Assembly (NCBI RefSeq): GCF_041521385.1
Contig: NZ_CP168006.1
Coordinates: 3,977,648-4,041,647 of the forward strand
From: Alcaligenes faecalis
GTDB lineage: Bacteria; Pseudomonadota; Gammaproteobacteria; Burkholderiales; Burkholderiaceae_B
DNA length: 64,000 nucleotides
Reading direction: 5' to 3'
Numbering within the stretch: the first letter of the stretch is position 1; every line of letters begins with the position of its first letter. Shown piece after piece: positions 1-7,719 of this stretch. The notes beneath the pieces are model-generated. The model ran no database searches. It was not told where the DNA came from and saw only the letters and a program-made list of their open reading frames with translations. Both the position numbers and the translations under genes were made by a program.

Positions 1-774
1 CTGTTTGCCGTGATCTTGTTTTTTACGGCAGAAAACCCCGCCTTGTTTGTGGACCTGCCCAGCTTGGCCGTGGTGCTGGTGGGTACCTTGGCTGCGACGT
101 TTATCAGCTATCCCTTAAGCGAAGTGGTCCGTATCTTTGGACTGATCGGAACCGTGCTGCGTAACGAGCGTCTGTACACCCAACAGGATATGGATGAGCT
201 GATCAATATTTCCCGCCTGTGGATGATGGGGGATATTCGCGCCGTTGAAGAGGCGCTGGAAAAAGTAGCCAACCCGTTCTTGAAAACCGGTGTTCAACTG
301 GTCATTGACCGGGCCCCCCAAGAAGACATTGAAGACCTTTTGCAATGGCGCATCAGCCGTTTGCGCGCCCGTGAGCATGCAGAGGCTCAACTGTTTCGTT
401 TGATGGCCAGTTTTGCACCCGCCTTCGGGATGGTGGGGACGCTGATTGGCCTGGTTAATTTGATGTTCTTGCTGGGCGATGGCGACATTACCTCGATCGG
501 TCAGCAAATGGCCTTGGCCTTGATGACGACGTTCTACGGCGTGCTGCTGTCCAATCTGGTCTTCAAGCCCGTGGCTGTCAAGCTGGAGCGTCGTACCGAA
601 CAGCGCGTGGTTTTGATGAACATGATCATGCAAGGTGTGTCCATGATGAGCCAGCGTCGTGGCCCGGCCCTGATGCGTGAGACGCTGAACTCCTTCATGG
701 CTCAGTATCAGGATGAGATCAATGACCGGGGCGACCGCGACGATGACGCAGACCCGGCTCCGGAACGAGGCTGA
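1..774 (+). CDS. motA: Flagellar motor stator protein MotA, 5'-partial
   Basis: The frame is open at the first base, so the true start lies upstream of the window; the GTG at position 10 falls inside a hydrophobic stretch and is unlikely to be the start. The product is the MotA/PomA stator subunit, which with MotB forms the ion channel that powers flagellar rotation in the inner membrane. Visible features are an N-terminal membrane segment, a charged cytoplasmic loop, and two closely spaced C-terminal helices, including a segment FAPAFGMVGTLIGLV that carries the proline conserved in MotA/TolQ/ExbB-type channels. The C-terminus is acidic. The stop is four bases before the motB ATG, so the two are co-transcribed. 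PomA-like (sodium) versus MotA-like (proton) type cannot be settled here. Confidence 0.88.
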   Translation: MFAVILFFTAENPALFVDLPSLAVVLVGTLAATFISYPLSEVVRIFGLIGTVLRNERLYTQQDMDELINISRLWMMGDIRAVEEALEKVANPFLKTGVQLVIDRAPQEDIEDLLQWRISRLRAREHAEAQLFRLMASFAPAFGMVGTLIGLVNLMFLLGDGDITSIGQQMALALMTTFYGVLLSNLVFKPVAVKLERRTEQRVVLMNMIMQGVSMMSQRRGPALMRETLNSFMAQYQDEINDRGDRDDDADPAPERG

Positions 775-778
775 CCCC

Positions 779-1624
779 ATGGGAAACATGGAGCAGGACC
801 TGACCTTGGGCGAGCTTGCTGACCGCCAGAAAGCCTTGCAAAAAGAACTGGAGCACGCTCGCGGAGCCAAGATTGAACAGCAACTGGCCAGCAATCTGGG
901 TAGTCGCCGTCGCACTCGCCCCTGGAATGATCCGGGGCTGGCGGTACCGGAGGAAGAGGAGGCCTGGCTGACGACTTATCTGGACATGATGACTTTGTTG
1001 CTGGTCTTGATGATTGTGATGCTGTCCTTTGCGGGTAAGCGGGTTCAAACGGCGGCGCAGGGACAAGGCCAAGGGGGGGCGACGGTTGTCGCTCAAGCAG
1101 GCAAGGACGGGGCTGGCGTGCTGCCCGCAGGTGCAGGCCTGTTTCCAGAGTCTGGCTTGGGGGAGAGGCAAGGCAAAGGCAATCATGGTCTGGATCTGGA
1201 TGGTTTGGGCGACAATATTGATGTGGTCATGAACGATCAGTCTGTGAGCTTTCGCATCAATAGCGAGATTCTGTTCAACTCGGGCGGTGCGGATCTAGGG
1301 CTGGAAGGCTTGACGGTCTTGCGTCAATTAGCGGCTGTATTGCAAAAATCCACCCATCCGATTGTGATTGAAGGCCATACGGATTCGGTGCCCATTCGCA
1401 GCTACCGCTATCCGTCCAACTGGGAGCTGTCCGGTGCGCGTGCGGGCAGTGTGGTGCGGTATATGGAAGCCAATGGTATTGACAGTCAGCGTCTGAGCGC
1501 AGTCGGTTATGCTGATACCCGCCCTTTGGGGGACAATGCAACCCAGCAGGGGCGTGCAACGAATCGACGGGTTGAAATCATTGTGCAGACCCCTCAGGCA
1601 CAAGCGCAAACCCCCGTTCAATAA
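779..1624 (+). CDS. motB: Flagellar motor protein MotB (OmpA-type peptidoglycan anchor)
   Basis: MotB anchors the stator to peptidoglycan and supplies the ion-binding aspartate. The 281-residue product has a cytoplasmic, coiled-coil-prone N-terminus, a single membrane helix at about residues 68-84 with the likely essential Asp69 in the motif TYLDMMTLL, a Gly/Gln-rich periplasmic linker, and a C-terminal OmpA/MotB domain with the motif EGHTDSVPI and the closing NRRVEIIV. I chose the ATG at 779 because GAGG lies about 8 bases upstream. The ATG at 713 would overlap motA by more than 60 bases and has no comparable site. The linker is long, as is usual for plugged MotB proteins. Confidence 0.92.
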   Translation: MGNMEQDLTLGELADRQKALQKELEHARGAKIEQQLASNLGSRRRTRPWNDPGLAVPEEEEAWLTTYLDMMTLLLVLMIVMLSFAGKRVQTAAQGQGQGGATVVAQAGKDGAGVLPAGAGLFPESGLGERQGKGNHGLDLDGLGDNIDVVMNDQSVSFRINSEILFNSGGADLGLEGLTVLRQLAAVLQKSTHPIVIEGHTDSVPIRSYRYPSNWELSGARAGSVVRYMEANGIDSQRLSAVGYADTRPLGDNATQQGRATNRRVEIIVQTPQAQAQTPVQ

Positions 1625-1635
1625 GCCTTTACAAC

Positions 1636-1676
1636 AAAACCCCGGTTTGCAACCGACAAACCGGGGTTTTTGTTTT
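1636..1676. terminator. Rho-independent terminator, probably bidirectional
   Basis: A 14-bp perfect stem (AAAACCCCGGTTTG pairing with CAAACCGGGGTTTT) is followed by a T-rich run. It lies between motB and the convergent transporter gene and can serve both strands. Confidence 0.9.
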
Positions 1677-1701
1677 GAGCTTGAGTCCAGTGTGTTCGGA
1701 T

Positions 1702-3141
1702 TTAGTCCAGAACACGTGTGGAGGAGGCCAGGGTGCCCAAATCGAACTTGGGCAGATGACGACGCAAGGGCATGATCAATGCGCTGATCAGCACCGGCAC
1801 AATGGCGGCCAGCAAGAAGGATTCCAGCAAATAATCCATAGGGCCATTGGGACGAGGGAACACGGCCAGACCGGCAACCAGGCCACCGATCGTGCTGATA
1901 GTGGCGGTAAAGCCATCATAGCGGCGGCTGTACAGACCGAAGAACACAGGGAAAGCGGCTGCCGAACATAGCAAGTCTGCCAGCAGGAACAGGTACAGCA
2001 CACTGAAGCCTTGCGAGGAAGCGTACAGCACCGGGATGGAGCAAACCCAGATCAAGGATCGTGCCAAACGCATCATTTGAGCGGTATTACGATGGGGCAT
2101 GATCCGGCCCAGGTCCACCGCAATCAGGCTGGAGACAGCACTGATGGCTGTATCGGCACTGCTCATGACCAAGGACAGGCCCAAAGGGATCAGCAGGACC
2201 AGAAACCAGACCGGCACGTGCGGCAAAATAACGTTGAACAAGGCCACGGAGCTGTCACCGGTGGAGCCCAGGCCCACAAAGGCCAGACCAAACAAACCCA
2301 TCAAAAAGATGAAAGGGGCGACAAACAAGCCACCGAGCAAAAAACCACGACGCATGGACTGCGTGTCTTTGGCAGCATAGATGCGCTGCCAGTTGCCCTG
2401 GTGAAACAGGCCAGTCAGCAAGATGGCCACAAAGAAAGTCAGTCCGGCCTTGATGCCGACGGGGTCGCCAAGCTCGGTCAGGCGTGGTGCCTCCAGCTTC
2501 ACGCTGTCAAATAGTTGTACCGGCCCTCCGACGGCTTGCCAGCCAAACATGATGATCAGGAACAGCATGGGCAGGATCACAAGCATCTGCACCTTGTCGG
2601 TAAAGATGGATGCCCGCAGCCCGCCATAAGACGTGTAGATCAGTGTGGCCAGCAGCACAATAGCGGCGGTGACCCACAGGGGGATAGGGGCAATCAAGGT
2701 GATCATCTTGGACATGGCGGTGATTTCAGCCGTCATGGAGATGAACATGTAAAACAGCATGATGAGCAGGGTCAGCGCATACATAGGGCGACCATAGCGG
2801 GCGATGACAAACTCGCTCAGGCTGTGGCCGCGTGGCAGCAGTTCGCGCATGCGTTTGCCCAGTGGGATCATGGCCAGGCGGGGCGACATGGAGCCAAGGG
2901 CATAGCCGATGACGGCGCTCAAGCCCCCCCAGGTGGCCGCCTGCGCGGGCGAGAACAGAATCCACGCGCCCAACGAAGAGGCTAATAAAGTCAGAATGGT
3001 GGCGACGGAACTTTGACTGTTGCGAGCCACCACAAAGTCCTCAAGCGAGTTTTTATAGTGGCGGGCGTAGAGCACCCCAGCCAGTGCAAAAGCGGCAGAA
3101 AAAACGATCAGCCACAAAAGGGTGGCGGTTTGGTCCAGCAT
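1702..3141 (-). CDS. Sodium:solute symporter (SSS family) under a TPP riboswitch, probable thiamin-precursor transporter
   Basis: The 479-residue, very hydrophobic protein has about 13 predicted membrane segments and the layout of the sodium:solute symporter family, which uses a sodium gradient to import small solutes. The start at 3141 (MLDQTATLLW) has an excellent GGGGAGA ribosome site. A longer reading from 3315 would begin inside the riboswitch and is rejected. Control by a TPP riboswitch implies import of thiamin or a piece of it; SSS proteins linked to thiamin regulation have been called ThiV-like in comparative genomics, and HMP is one suggested substrate. The substrate here is inferred only from regulation. 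It is transcribed divergently from the SDR/monooxygenase pair, which has its own TPP riboswitch. Confidence 0.82.
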   Translation of the reverse strand: MLDQTATLLWLIVFSAAFALAGVLYARHYKNSLEDFVVARNSQSSVATILTLLASSLGAWILFSPAQAATWGGLSAVIGYALGSMSPRLAMIPLGKRMRELLPRGHSLSEFVIARYGRPMYALTLLIMLFYMFISMTAEITAMSKMITLIAPIPLWVTAAIVLLATLIYTSYGGLRASIFTDKVQMLVILPMLFLIIMFGWQAVGGPVQLFDSVKLEAPRLTELGDPVGIKAGLTFFVAILLTGLFHQGNWQRIYAAKDTQSMRRGFLLGGLFVAPFIFLMGLFGLAFVGLGSTGDSSVALFNVILPHVPVWFLVLLIPLGLSLVMSSADTAISAVSSLIAVDLGRIMPHRNTAQMMRLARSLIWVCSIPVLYASSQGFSVLYLFLLADLLCSAAAFPVFFGLYSRRYDGFTATISTIGGLVAGLAVFPRPNGPMDYLLESFLLAAIVPVLISALIMPLRRHLPKFDLGTLASSTRVLD

Positions 3142-3293
3142 GAGATCTCCCCAAAAACCTGTTTGAACAGGCATAGACCGGCCAGGCTGGCGGGGTGCCA
3201 GGGCAGGGCGCAGAAAAATGGAGGGATTGAAATGGGGCGTGTGAGCTTGTGAATGCGCCGCACAGACAAGAGCGGGCAGGCTGCCAGGCCGCG

Positions 3294-3386
3294 TTTCCTT
3301 TCCCTTCGCCGGCATGATCCGGATCAGGTTCTAAGGGTTACCGCTTGAATGCGGAATCTCAGCCCGTTAAGGACTCCCCCAGGAAC
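3294..3386 (-). promoter_or_regulatory. TPP riboswitch (THI element) for the SSS transporter
   Basis: Reading the minus strand, the conserved THI-box blocks appear in order: a GGGGAGTCC start, CTGAGATT, ACCCTTAGAACCTGATC, and GGATCATGCCGGCGAAGGGA. A closing stem TTCCT/AGGAA is visible. About 150 bases of leader separate the aptamer from the transporter ATG, leaving room for an expression platform. No strong terminator was seen there, so control of ribosome access is possible. Confidence 0.95.
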
Positions 3387-3394
3387 AGGCTCAA

Positions 3395-3423
3395 AGAGTA
3401 GGAGAGCTTCTTTCAAATGTCAA
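3395..3423 (-). promoter_or_regulatory. Probable sigma70 promoter of the transporter leader
   Basis: On the minus strand a perfect TTGACA (-35, plus-strand 3418-3423) is followed after exactly 17 bases by TACTCT (-10, plus-strand 3395-3400). This would start transcription just ahead of the TPP aptamer, where a riboswitch promoter is expected. Confidence 0.5.
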
Positions 3424-3457
3424 TGATACGGCCGACCAATTTATGCTATGGTCTGGC

Positions 3458-3545
3458 GTGCGGAACGGGGTGTCCTTTATGTAAAGGGCTGAGATAAAAC
3501 CCGTCGAACCTGATCCAGCTCATACTGGCGAAGGGATGTCCGAAT
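3458..3545 (+). promoter_or_regulatory. TPP riboswitch (THI element) for the SDR-monooxygenase operon
   Basis: The plus strand shows CGGGGTGTCC, GGGCTGAGATAA, ACCCGTCGAACCTGATC, and a CATACTGGCGAAGGGA block, all hallmarks of the TPP aptamer. It ends about 60 bases before the ATG of the SDR gene. It is a separate copy from the minus-strand element and not its mirror image; the variable arms differ. A -10-like TATGGT sits just upstream at about 3447. Confidence 0.95.
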
Positions 3546-3603
3546 TCATAGCCCTGCGTCCGAACCAGGCCGACATCCTCGCCAAATTTTTGCAAGGAAT
3601 GTC

Positions 3604-4386
3604 ATGTCTGTGGAACACGTCTCGGAACTTTCCCAACAACTTGTGTTGGTCACTGGCGGCGCACGCGGCCTGGGGGCTTGCCTAGTTCGTGCGTTTGCAC
3701 GTCAAGGCGCCAAGGTTGTCATCAATTACCTAAAAAGTGAAGCTGCCGCCCAGACGCTGGCGGCCGAGTTTCCGCAGCAATGTCTGGTTGTGCAAGCGGA
3801 CGTGACGGATGCGGCGGCGGTGCAAGCTCTGTTTGCCAAGGCTCAGGCGCATTTTGGTCAGCCCATCACCACGGTCGTCAATAATGCCTTACCCGAGTTT
3901 TCCTTCAACGGCGATGCCCGCCCTCATGCAGACACCTTGACGTGGGTACAGTTGAACCAGCAGTTGGAAGGTATTGTGGGCGGTGCCTTGAACACCACAC
4001 AAGCGGCCTTGCCCGGTATGAAGCAAGCTGGCTTTGGTCGCATCATCAATATTGGTACGAACCTGTTTCAGAACCCCGTGGTGCCTTACCACGACTACAC
4101 CGCCGCCAAGGCTGCCTTGTTGTCCATGACACGCACCCTGTCACACGATCTGGGACCGGACCAGATTACCGTGAACATGATTTCCGGTGGCTTGCTGCGC
4201 ACCACTGATGCGTCTGCGGCCACGCCTGAAGCGGTGTTTGATTTGATCGCGGCCAGCACACCGCTGCGTCGTGTGACCACGCCCGAAGAGTTTGCTGATG
4301 CGGCCTTGTTCTTTGCCGGTCCGTGGGCGCGTGCCGTAACAGGGCAGAATCTGGTGGTTGACGGTGGATTGGTGAAAAACGGATGA
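3604..4386 (+). CDS. SDR-family oxidoreductase (FabG-like) under TPP riboswitch control
   Basis: This 260-residue classical short-chain dehydrogenase/reductase probably oxidises or reduces an alcohol/carbonyl with NAD(P)H. The nucleotide-binding motif TGGARGLG is at residues 17-24, and the catalytic pair Tyr165-x3-Lys169 sits in YTAAK. At the position of the usual catalytic Ser (13 residues before Tyr) there is Thr152, a conservative but uncommon change. A strong AAGGAA site precedes the ATG. The gene overlaps the following monooxygenase by four bases (ATGA), so the two are translationally coupled. A true fatty-acid FabG is unlikely because no fab genes are nearby and thiamin pyrophosphate controls the operon. 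The substrate is unknown; a thiamin-derived alcohol or aldehyde is a reasonable guess. Confidence 0.85.
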   Translation: MSVEHVSELSQQLVLVTGGARGLGACLVRAFARQGAKVVINYLKSEAAAQTLAAEFPQQCLVVQADVTDAAAVQALFAKAQAHFGQPITTVVNNALPEFSFNGDARPHADTLTWVQLNQQLEGIVGGALNTTQAALPGMKQAGFGRIINIGTNLFQNPVVPYHDYTAAKAALLSMTRTLSHDLGPDQITVNMISGGLLRTTDASAATPEAVFDLIAASTPLRRVTTPEEFADAALFFAGPWARAVTGQNLVVDGGLVKNG

Positions 4387-5675
4387 GGCAACTGCATTTC
4401 AATTTGTTCATTATGGGCTGCGGGCATCACAAAGCAGCCTGGCGTCATCCTGATTCGCAAGTCGAACGCTTAGGTGATGTCCGGTTTTATGAAGAGCTGA
4501 CCCAGATCGCCGAGCGTGGCAAGCTGGACGCCATTTTCTTTGCGGATGGTCAGTCCAGCGACAACGTGTCCGATGGCCCGCGCTGGTTTCTGGAACCCTT
4601 GACCATGATGGCCGCGCTGGCGCGAGCCACCGAGCGTATCGGCCTGATCAGTACTGTTTCCAGCACCTTCTATACGCCTTTTGTGGCGGCACGTATGTTG
4701 TGCTCTTTGGATCATGTGTCCAAAGGACGGATGGGCTGGAACGTGGTCACGTCCATGTTCGATTCGGAGGCACGTAATCACGGTTACGAAGCCATGCCCG
4801 ACCATGCCTGGCGCTACGCGCGGGCTGAAGAATTTGTGGATACGGCCCTGAAACTGTTCGACTCCTGGAGTGACAGCGCCTTGGTCATGGACCGAAAGGG
4901 TGATTACGCCAAAGTGGATCAGGTGCGCCAGATCCTGCACAAGGGTGATCACTTTTTGGTTGATGGCCCCTTGACCTTGCCGCGCTCGCCGCAAGGCCAG
5001 CCTGTGCTGTTTCAGGCGGGTGCCTCTGAACAAGGCCGGGATTTGGCCGCACGCAAGGCCGAGGCTATTTATGCCGTGGCGTATGACTTGCCGTCGGCTC
5101 AATCCTATTACCGCGATATCAAACGACGTGTGCGTGAAACGGGTCGAGGCGTGGATGTGCCCGTGATGCCGGGTTTGGTGACCTATGTAGGTTCCACCAT
5201 GGAAGAGGCACGCCGCAAGCAGCAGGAGCTGGATGAGCTTTTGCCAGCCGAGACTTCCTTGCGTCAGTTGGGCATGTTTGTCGGCCAGGACTGCATGAAC
5301 TGGGAGCTGGATGCACCCGTGCCACCATTGCCGCCATTGGAAAGTTTCAAAGGCCCCAAAGGGCGCTATGCCACCATGCTGCGCATTGTGGAAATGGAAA
5401 AACCGACAGTGCGCCAATTGCTGGGCCGGATCGCTGCCGGTGGTGGTCATTGCACCATGGTCGGTACACCGGAATCCATTGCTGATCAGATTGAGCAATG
5501 GTGGCGCAATGAAGGCGCGGATGGTTTTAATCTGATGCCACCTTCCTTGCCCAATGGCATTCGTGATTTTGTTGAGCAGGTGATTCCGGTTCTGCAAAAA
5601 CGCGGTCTGTTCCGCCAGGAATACGAGCACGCCACCTTGCGTGGCCATCTGGGCCTGGAGCGTCCCGCGGCTTGA
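4383..5675 (+). CDS. Luciferase-like FMN-dependent monooxygenase (NtaA/SnaA/DszA type)
   Basis: The 430-residue protein has the bacterial-luciferase-like TIM-barrel fold signature of the NtaA/SnaA/DszA monooxygenase group: FFADGQSSDNVSDGPRWFLEP near the start, LISTVSSTFYTPF, then WNVVTSMFDSEARNHGYE, with the usual length for this group. Members use FMNH2 supplied by a separate reductase and oxygen to oxidise or cleave C-N or C-S bonds in small molecules. It overlaps the upstream SDR (ATGA) and shares its TPP riboswitch, which ties it to thiamin metabolism. Oxidative opening or cleavage of a thiamin-related thiazole, pyrimidine or damaged product is inference. No flavin reductase gene is adjacent. 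A hairpin terminator follows, so the operon is two genes. Confidence 0.85.
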   Translation: MRQLHFNLFIMGCGHHKAAWRHPDSQVERLGDVRFYEELTQIAERGKLDAIFFADGQSSDNVSDGPRWFLEPLTMMAALARATERIGLISTVSSTFYTPFVAARMLCSLDHVSKGRMGWNVVTSMFDSEARNHGYEAMPDHAWRYARAEEFVDTALKLFDSWSDSALVMDRKGDYAKVDQVRQILHKGDHFLVDGPLTLPRSPQGQPVLFQAGASEQGRDLAARKAEAIYAVAYDLPSAQSYYRDIKRRVRETGRGVDVPVMPGLVTYVGSTMEEARRKQQELDELLPAETSLRQLGMFVGQDCMNWELDAPVPPLPPLESFKGPKGRYATMLRIVEMEKPTVRQLLGRIAAGGGHCTMVGTPESIADQIEQWWRNEGADGFNLMPPSLPNGIRDFVEQVIPVLQKRGLFRQEYEHATLRGHLGLERPAA

Positions 5676-5692
5676 TGCCAGGAGCAGAAAAT

Positions 5693-5729
5693 AGCGGACA
5701 TTTCCATGGACGGACTTGTCCGCTTTTTC
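5693..5729 (+). terminator. Rho-independent terminator after the TPP-controlled operon
   Basis: An 8-bp stem AGCGGACA/TGTCCGCT with a 16-base loop is followed by TTTTCC, just after the monooxygenase stop. Confidence 0.75.
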
Positions 5730-5827
5730 CCTAAGGGGAAGGGGCTACGAAGTTCCTGAAGTTTGCTATCCTTAATGCTTTAATTGTCGCCTGCTTAACG
5801 AGCAGCGAGCTGTATAGGGATCGCACT

Positions 5828-6577
5828 ATGAAAACCGCCGTTGTCACCGGGGCCTCCTCAGGGTTTGGGGCTGCGCTTGCCCGTAAATTGGTATCTGAAG
5901 GACATACTGTGCTGGGTCTGGCGCGTCGTCAGGACAAGCTGGATGCTCTGGCGGCCGAGCTGGGCGAGCGTTTTGTACCGGTCAGCGTGGATTTGACTGA
6001 TCGCGCGCGTGCCGAGGCGGTTTTGACCGATTTGACAGCTCGTTACCCCCAAATCGACGTGCTGATCAATAACGCCGGTTTGGCGCTAGGCGTGGACAAG
6101 GCGCAAGACGCCAGGATGGATCAGTGGGACACCATGGTGGCCACCAATATCAGCGCGTTGCTGCACATTACGCACGCCTTGCTGCCAGGTATGGTCAAGC
6201 AGAACAAGGGCCACATCATCAATCTGGGCTCGACCGCGGGCGAATACGCTTACGCGGGTGGCAATGTGTACGGCGCTACCAAGGCGTTTGTGCATCATCT
6301 GGGCCTGAATCTGCGTGCCGACCTGTCGGGTACGGCCGTGCGAGTCTCTACTGTGGCTCCAGGGCTCTGTTCCGGCACGGACTTCTCTACCGTGCGTCTG
6401 GGTGATAAAGACAAAGCCGCTGCGCTGTACCAGAACGTTGATGCGCTGACGCCCGAGGATATCGCCAACACCATTGCCTGGATCATGAATGCGCCTGCCC
6501 ATATGAACGTCAACTACATCGAGTTGATGCCTGTGGCGCAAAGCTTTGCCGGCTTGAGCGTGCATCGCAAGGCTTAA
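5828..6577 (+). CDS. ydfG: YdfG-type NADP-dependent 3-hydroxy acid dehydrogenase (SDR)
   Basis: The 249-residue SDR resembles E. coli YdfG along its whole length. E. coli YdfG oxidises L-allo-threonine, serine and related 3-hydroxy acids and reduces malonic semialdehyde to 3-hydroxypropionate. The cofactor motif TGASSGFG is at residues 7-14, the NNAG motif at 81-84, and the catalytic Ser135, Tyr148 and Lys152 lie in GSTAGEY and YGATK. The C-terminal signature MPVAQSFAGLSVHR matches YdfG. It is monocistronic, between a terminator upstream and the FMN riboswitch downstream. Confidence 0.88.
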   Translation: MKTAVVTGASSGFGAALARKLVSEGHTVLGLARRQDKLDALAAELGERFVPVSVDLTDRARAEAVLTDLTARYPQIDVLINNAGLALGVDKAQDARMDQWDTMVATNISALLHITHALLPGMVKQNKGHIINLGSTAGEYAYAGGNVYGATKAFVHHLGLNLRADLSGTAVRVSTVAPGLCSGTDFSTVRLGDKDKAAALYQNVDALTPEDIANTIAWIMNAPAHMNVNYIELMPVAQSFAGLSVHRKA

Positions 6578-6636
6578 GCGTGGCGACCGGCCTGGTCTGG
6601 CTTGATTAGACTTGGGCTCCGGTCTTACACTGCAAA

Positions 6637-6776
6637 CGTCTTCAGGGCGGGGTGAAATTCCCCACCGGCGGTAAGGGAGCCATTCCCCAGCCCGCGAGCG
6701 ATTTCCGCCAGGGAAAGGTCAGCAGATCAGGTGAGAAACCTGGGCCGACGGTAAGAGTCCGGATGAAAGAAGATGA
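6637..6776 (+). promoter_or_regulatory. FMN riboswitch (RFN element)
   Basis: All RFN blocks are present: TTCAGGGCGGGGTGAAATTC, CCCACCGGCGGTAA, AGCCCGCGAGCG, GGTCAGCAGATC, CCGACGGTAAGAGTCCGGATG, and a closing stem CGTCTTC/GAAGATG. It lies about 150 bases upstream of riboflavin synthase, so FMN represses ribE. Confidence 0.97.
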
Positions 6777-6781
6777 AGCAT

Positions 6782-6818
6782 CGCTGCCTTGTGATCAAGG
6801 CAGCGGCGTGTTTTATTG
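6782..6818 (+). terminator. Hairpin of the FMN riboswitch expression platform
   Basis: A perfect 10-bp stem CGCTGCCTTG/CAAGGCAGCG with a 4-base loop begins six bases after the aptamer and is followed by GCGTGTTTTATT. It may be the FMN-stabilised terminator, although the T-run is interrupted. Confidence 0.65.
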
Positions 6819-6929
6819 CTGCCCGGAGGACGCATTGTTTAATCAAGGATGCGTTCAAATGAAAAATCTGAAAATCTTCCCTGCATTAGCCCTTGGTCTT
6901 TTGCATGAATGTTGCGAAGGAGTGTGCTG

Positions 6930-7565
6930 ATGTATACCGGAATTGTTAAAGCGGTTCGTCCTCTTACTGCGGTCAAGGCCGAGCTGGGCCGCACGGAGTT
7001 TGAAATCGACTTCACCGACGAATTGCTGGTGGATCTGCAACTGGGCGCCAGTGTCAGCGTGGAAGGCACATGCCTGAGCGTGACCAGTATTTCCGGCCCC
7101 AAAGTCACTTTTGATGCGATTCCCGTCACACTGGAGCGCACAAATCTGGGCACACTCAAGACGGGCGATCTGGTCAATATCGAACGATCGGCCAAGCTGA
7201 ACGAAGAGATTGGCGGCCACGTGATGGCTGGCCATATTGCGACGACGGCTGAAGTGCTGGAACTGAGCATTACCGAGGCCGGTAACCGCCTGCGTTTTCG
7301 TGTGCCAGAGGATTGGGCGAAATACGTGTTCCCACGCGGTTTTCTGGGCGTGAATGGCTGCAGCTTGACCGTGGCTGACGTGGAAGATGGTGTCGTCACG
7401 ATCAACCTGATCCCGGAAACGCTGCGTCAGACAACTTTCTCCCGTTACAAGGCGGGCGACAGGCTCAATATCGAAGTGGATCAGCAAACGGTTGTTCTGG
7501 TCGATGTGCTTGAACGTACCGTGGCTGGTACCTTGTCGCGAGTACTACCCCCTTTTAAAAGCTGA
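6930..7565 (+). CDS. ribE: Riboflavin synthase, alpha subunit
   Basis: Riboflavin synthase converts two 6,7-dimethyl-8-ribityllumazine molecules into riboflavin and a pyrimidine that is recycled. The 211-residue product begins with the family signature MYTGIV and has two tandem beta-barrel halves, each with its own substrate loop (GTCLSV and NGCSLTV), plus the IGGHVMAGH motif and the closing NIEVDQQTVVLVDVLER. It is closest to the E. coli RibC type. The start at 6930 has AAGGAG seven bases upstream; an ATG at 6909 adds seven unsupported residues. It is monocistronic, led by the FMN riboswitch and closed by a terminator. The other rib genes are not in this window. Confidence 0.95.
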   Translation: MYTGIVKAVRPLTAVKAELGRTEFEIDFTDELLVDLQLGASVSVEGTCLSVTSISGPKVTFDAIPVTLERTNLGTLKTGDLVNIERSAKLNEEIGGHVMAGHIATTAEVLELSITEAGNRLRFRVPEDWAKYVFPRGFLGVNGCSLTVADVEDGVVTINLIPETLRQTTFSRYKAGDRLNIEVDQQTVVLVDVLERTVAGTLSRVLPPFKS

Positions 7566-7595
7566 TTTGTCTTGATTGCCGGGTGCTGAAGAAGG

Positions 7596-7629
7596 GCTGT
7601 TGGTTCTGATAACCGGCAGCTCTTTTTTT
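7596..7629 (+). terminator. Rho-independent terminator of ribE
   Basis: A 10-bp stem GCTGTTGGTT/AACCGGCAGC with two G-T pairs is followed by TCTTTTTTT. Confidence 0.88.
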
Positions 7630-7719
7630 ATTGTGCTGATGCGCGCGGAGCGCAATTACCTGCTTGTAGGGCGATTGACTTGTACTGGCCGTTAACTTGG
7701 CCTGGATAGGTGAACGAGC

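Noticed and set aside
713..778. Earlier ATG for motB
   Set aside because: It would overlap motA by over 60 bases; the ATG at 779 has a proper site and gives the usual MotB N-terminus.
3142..3315. Extended N-terminus for the SSS transporter starting at 3315
   Set aside because: It begins inside the TPP riboswitch, has no ribosome site and adds polar, non-family sequence; the ATG at 3141 has GGGGAGA.
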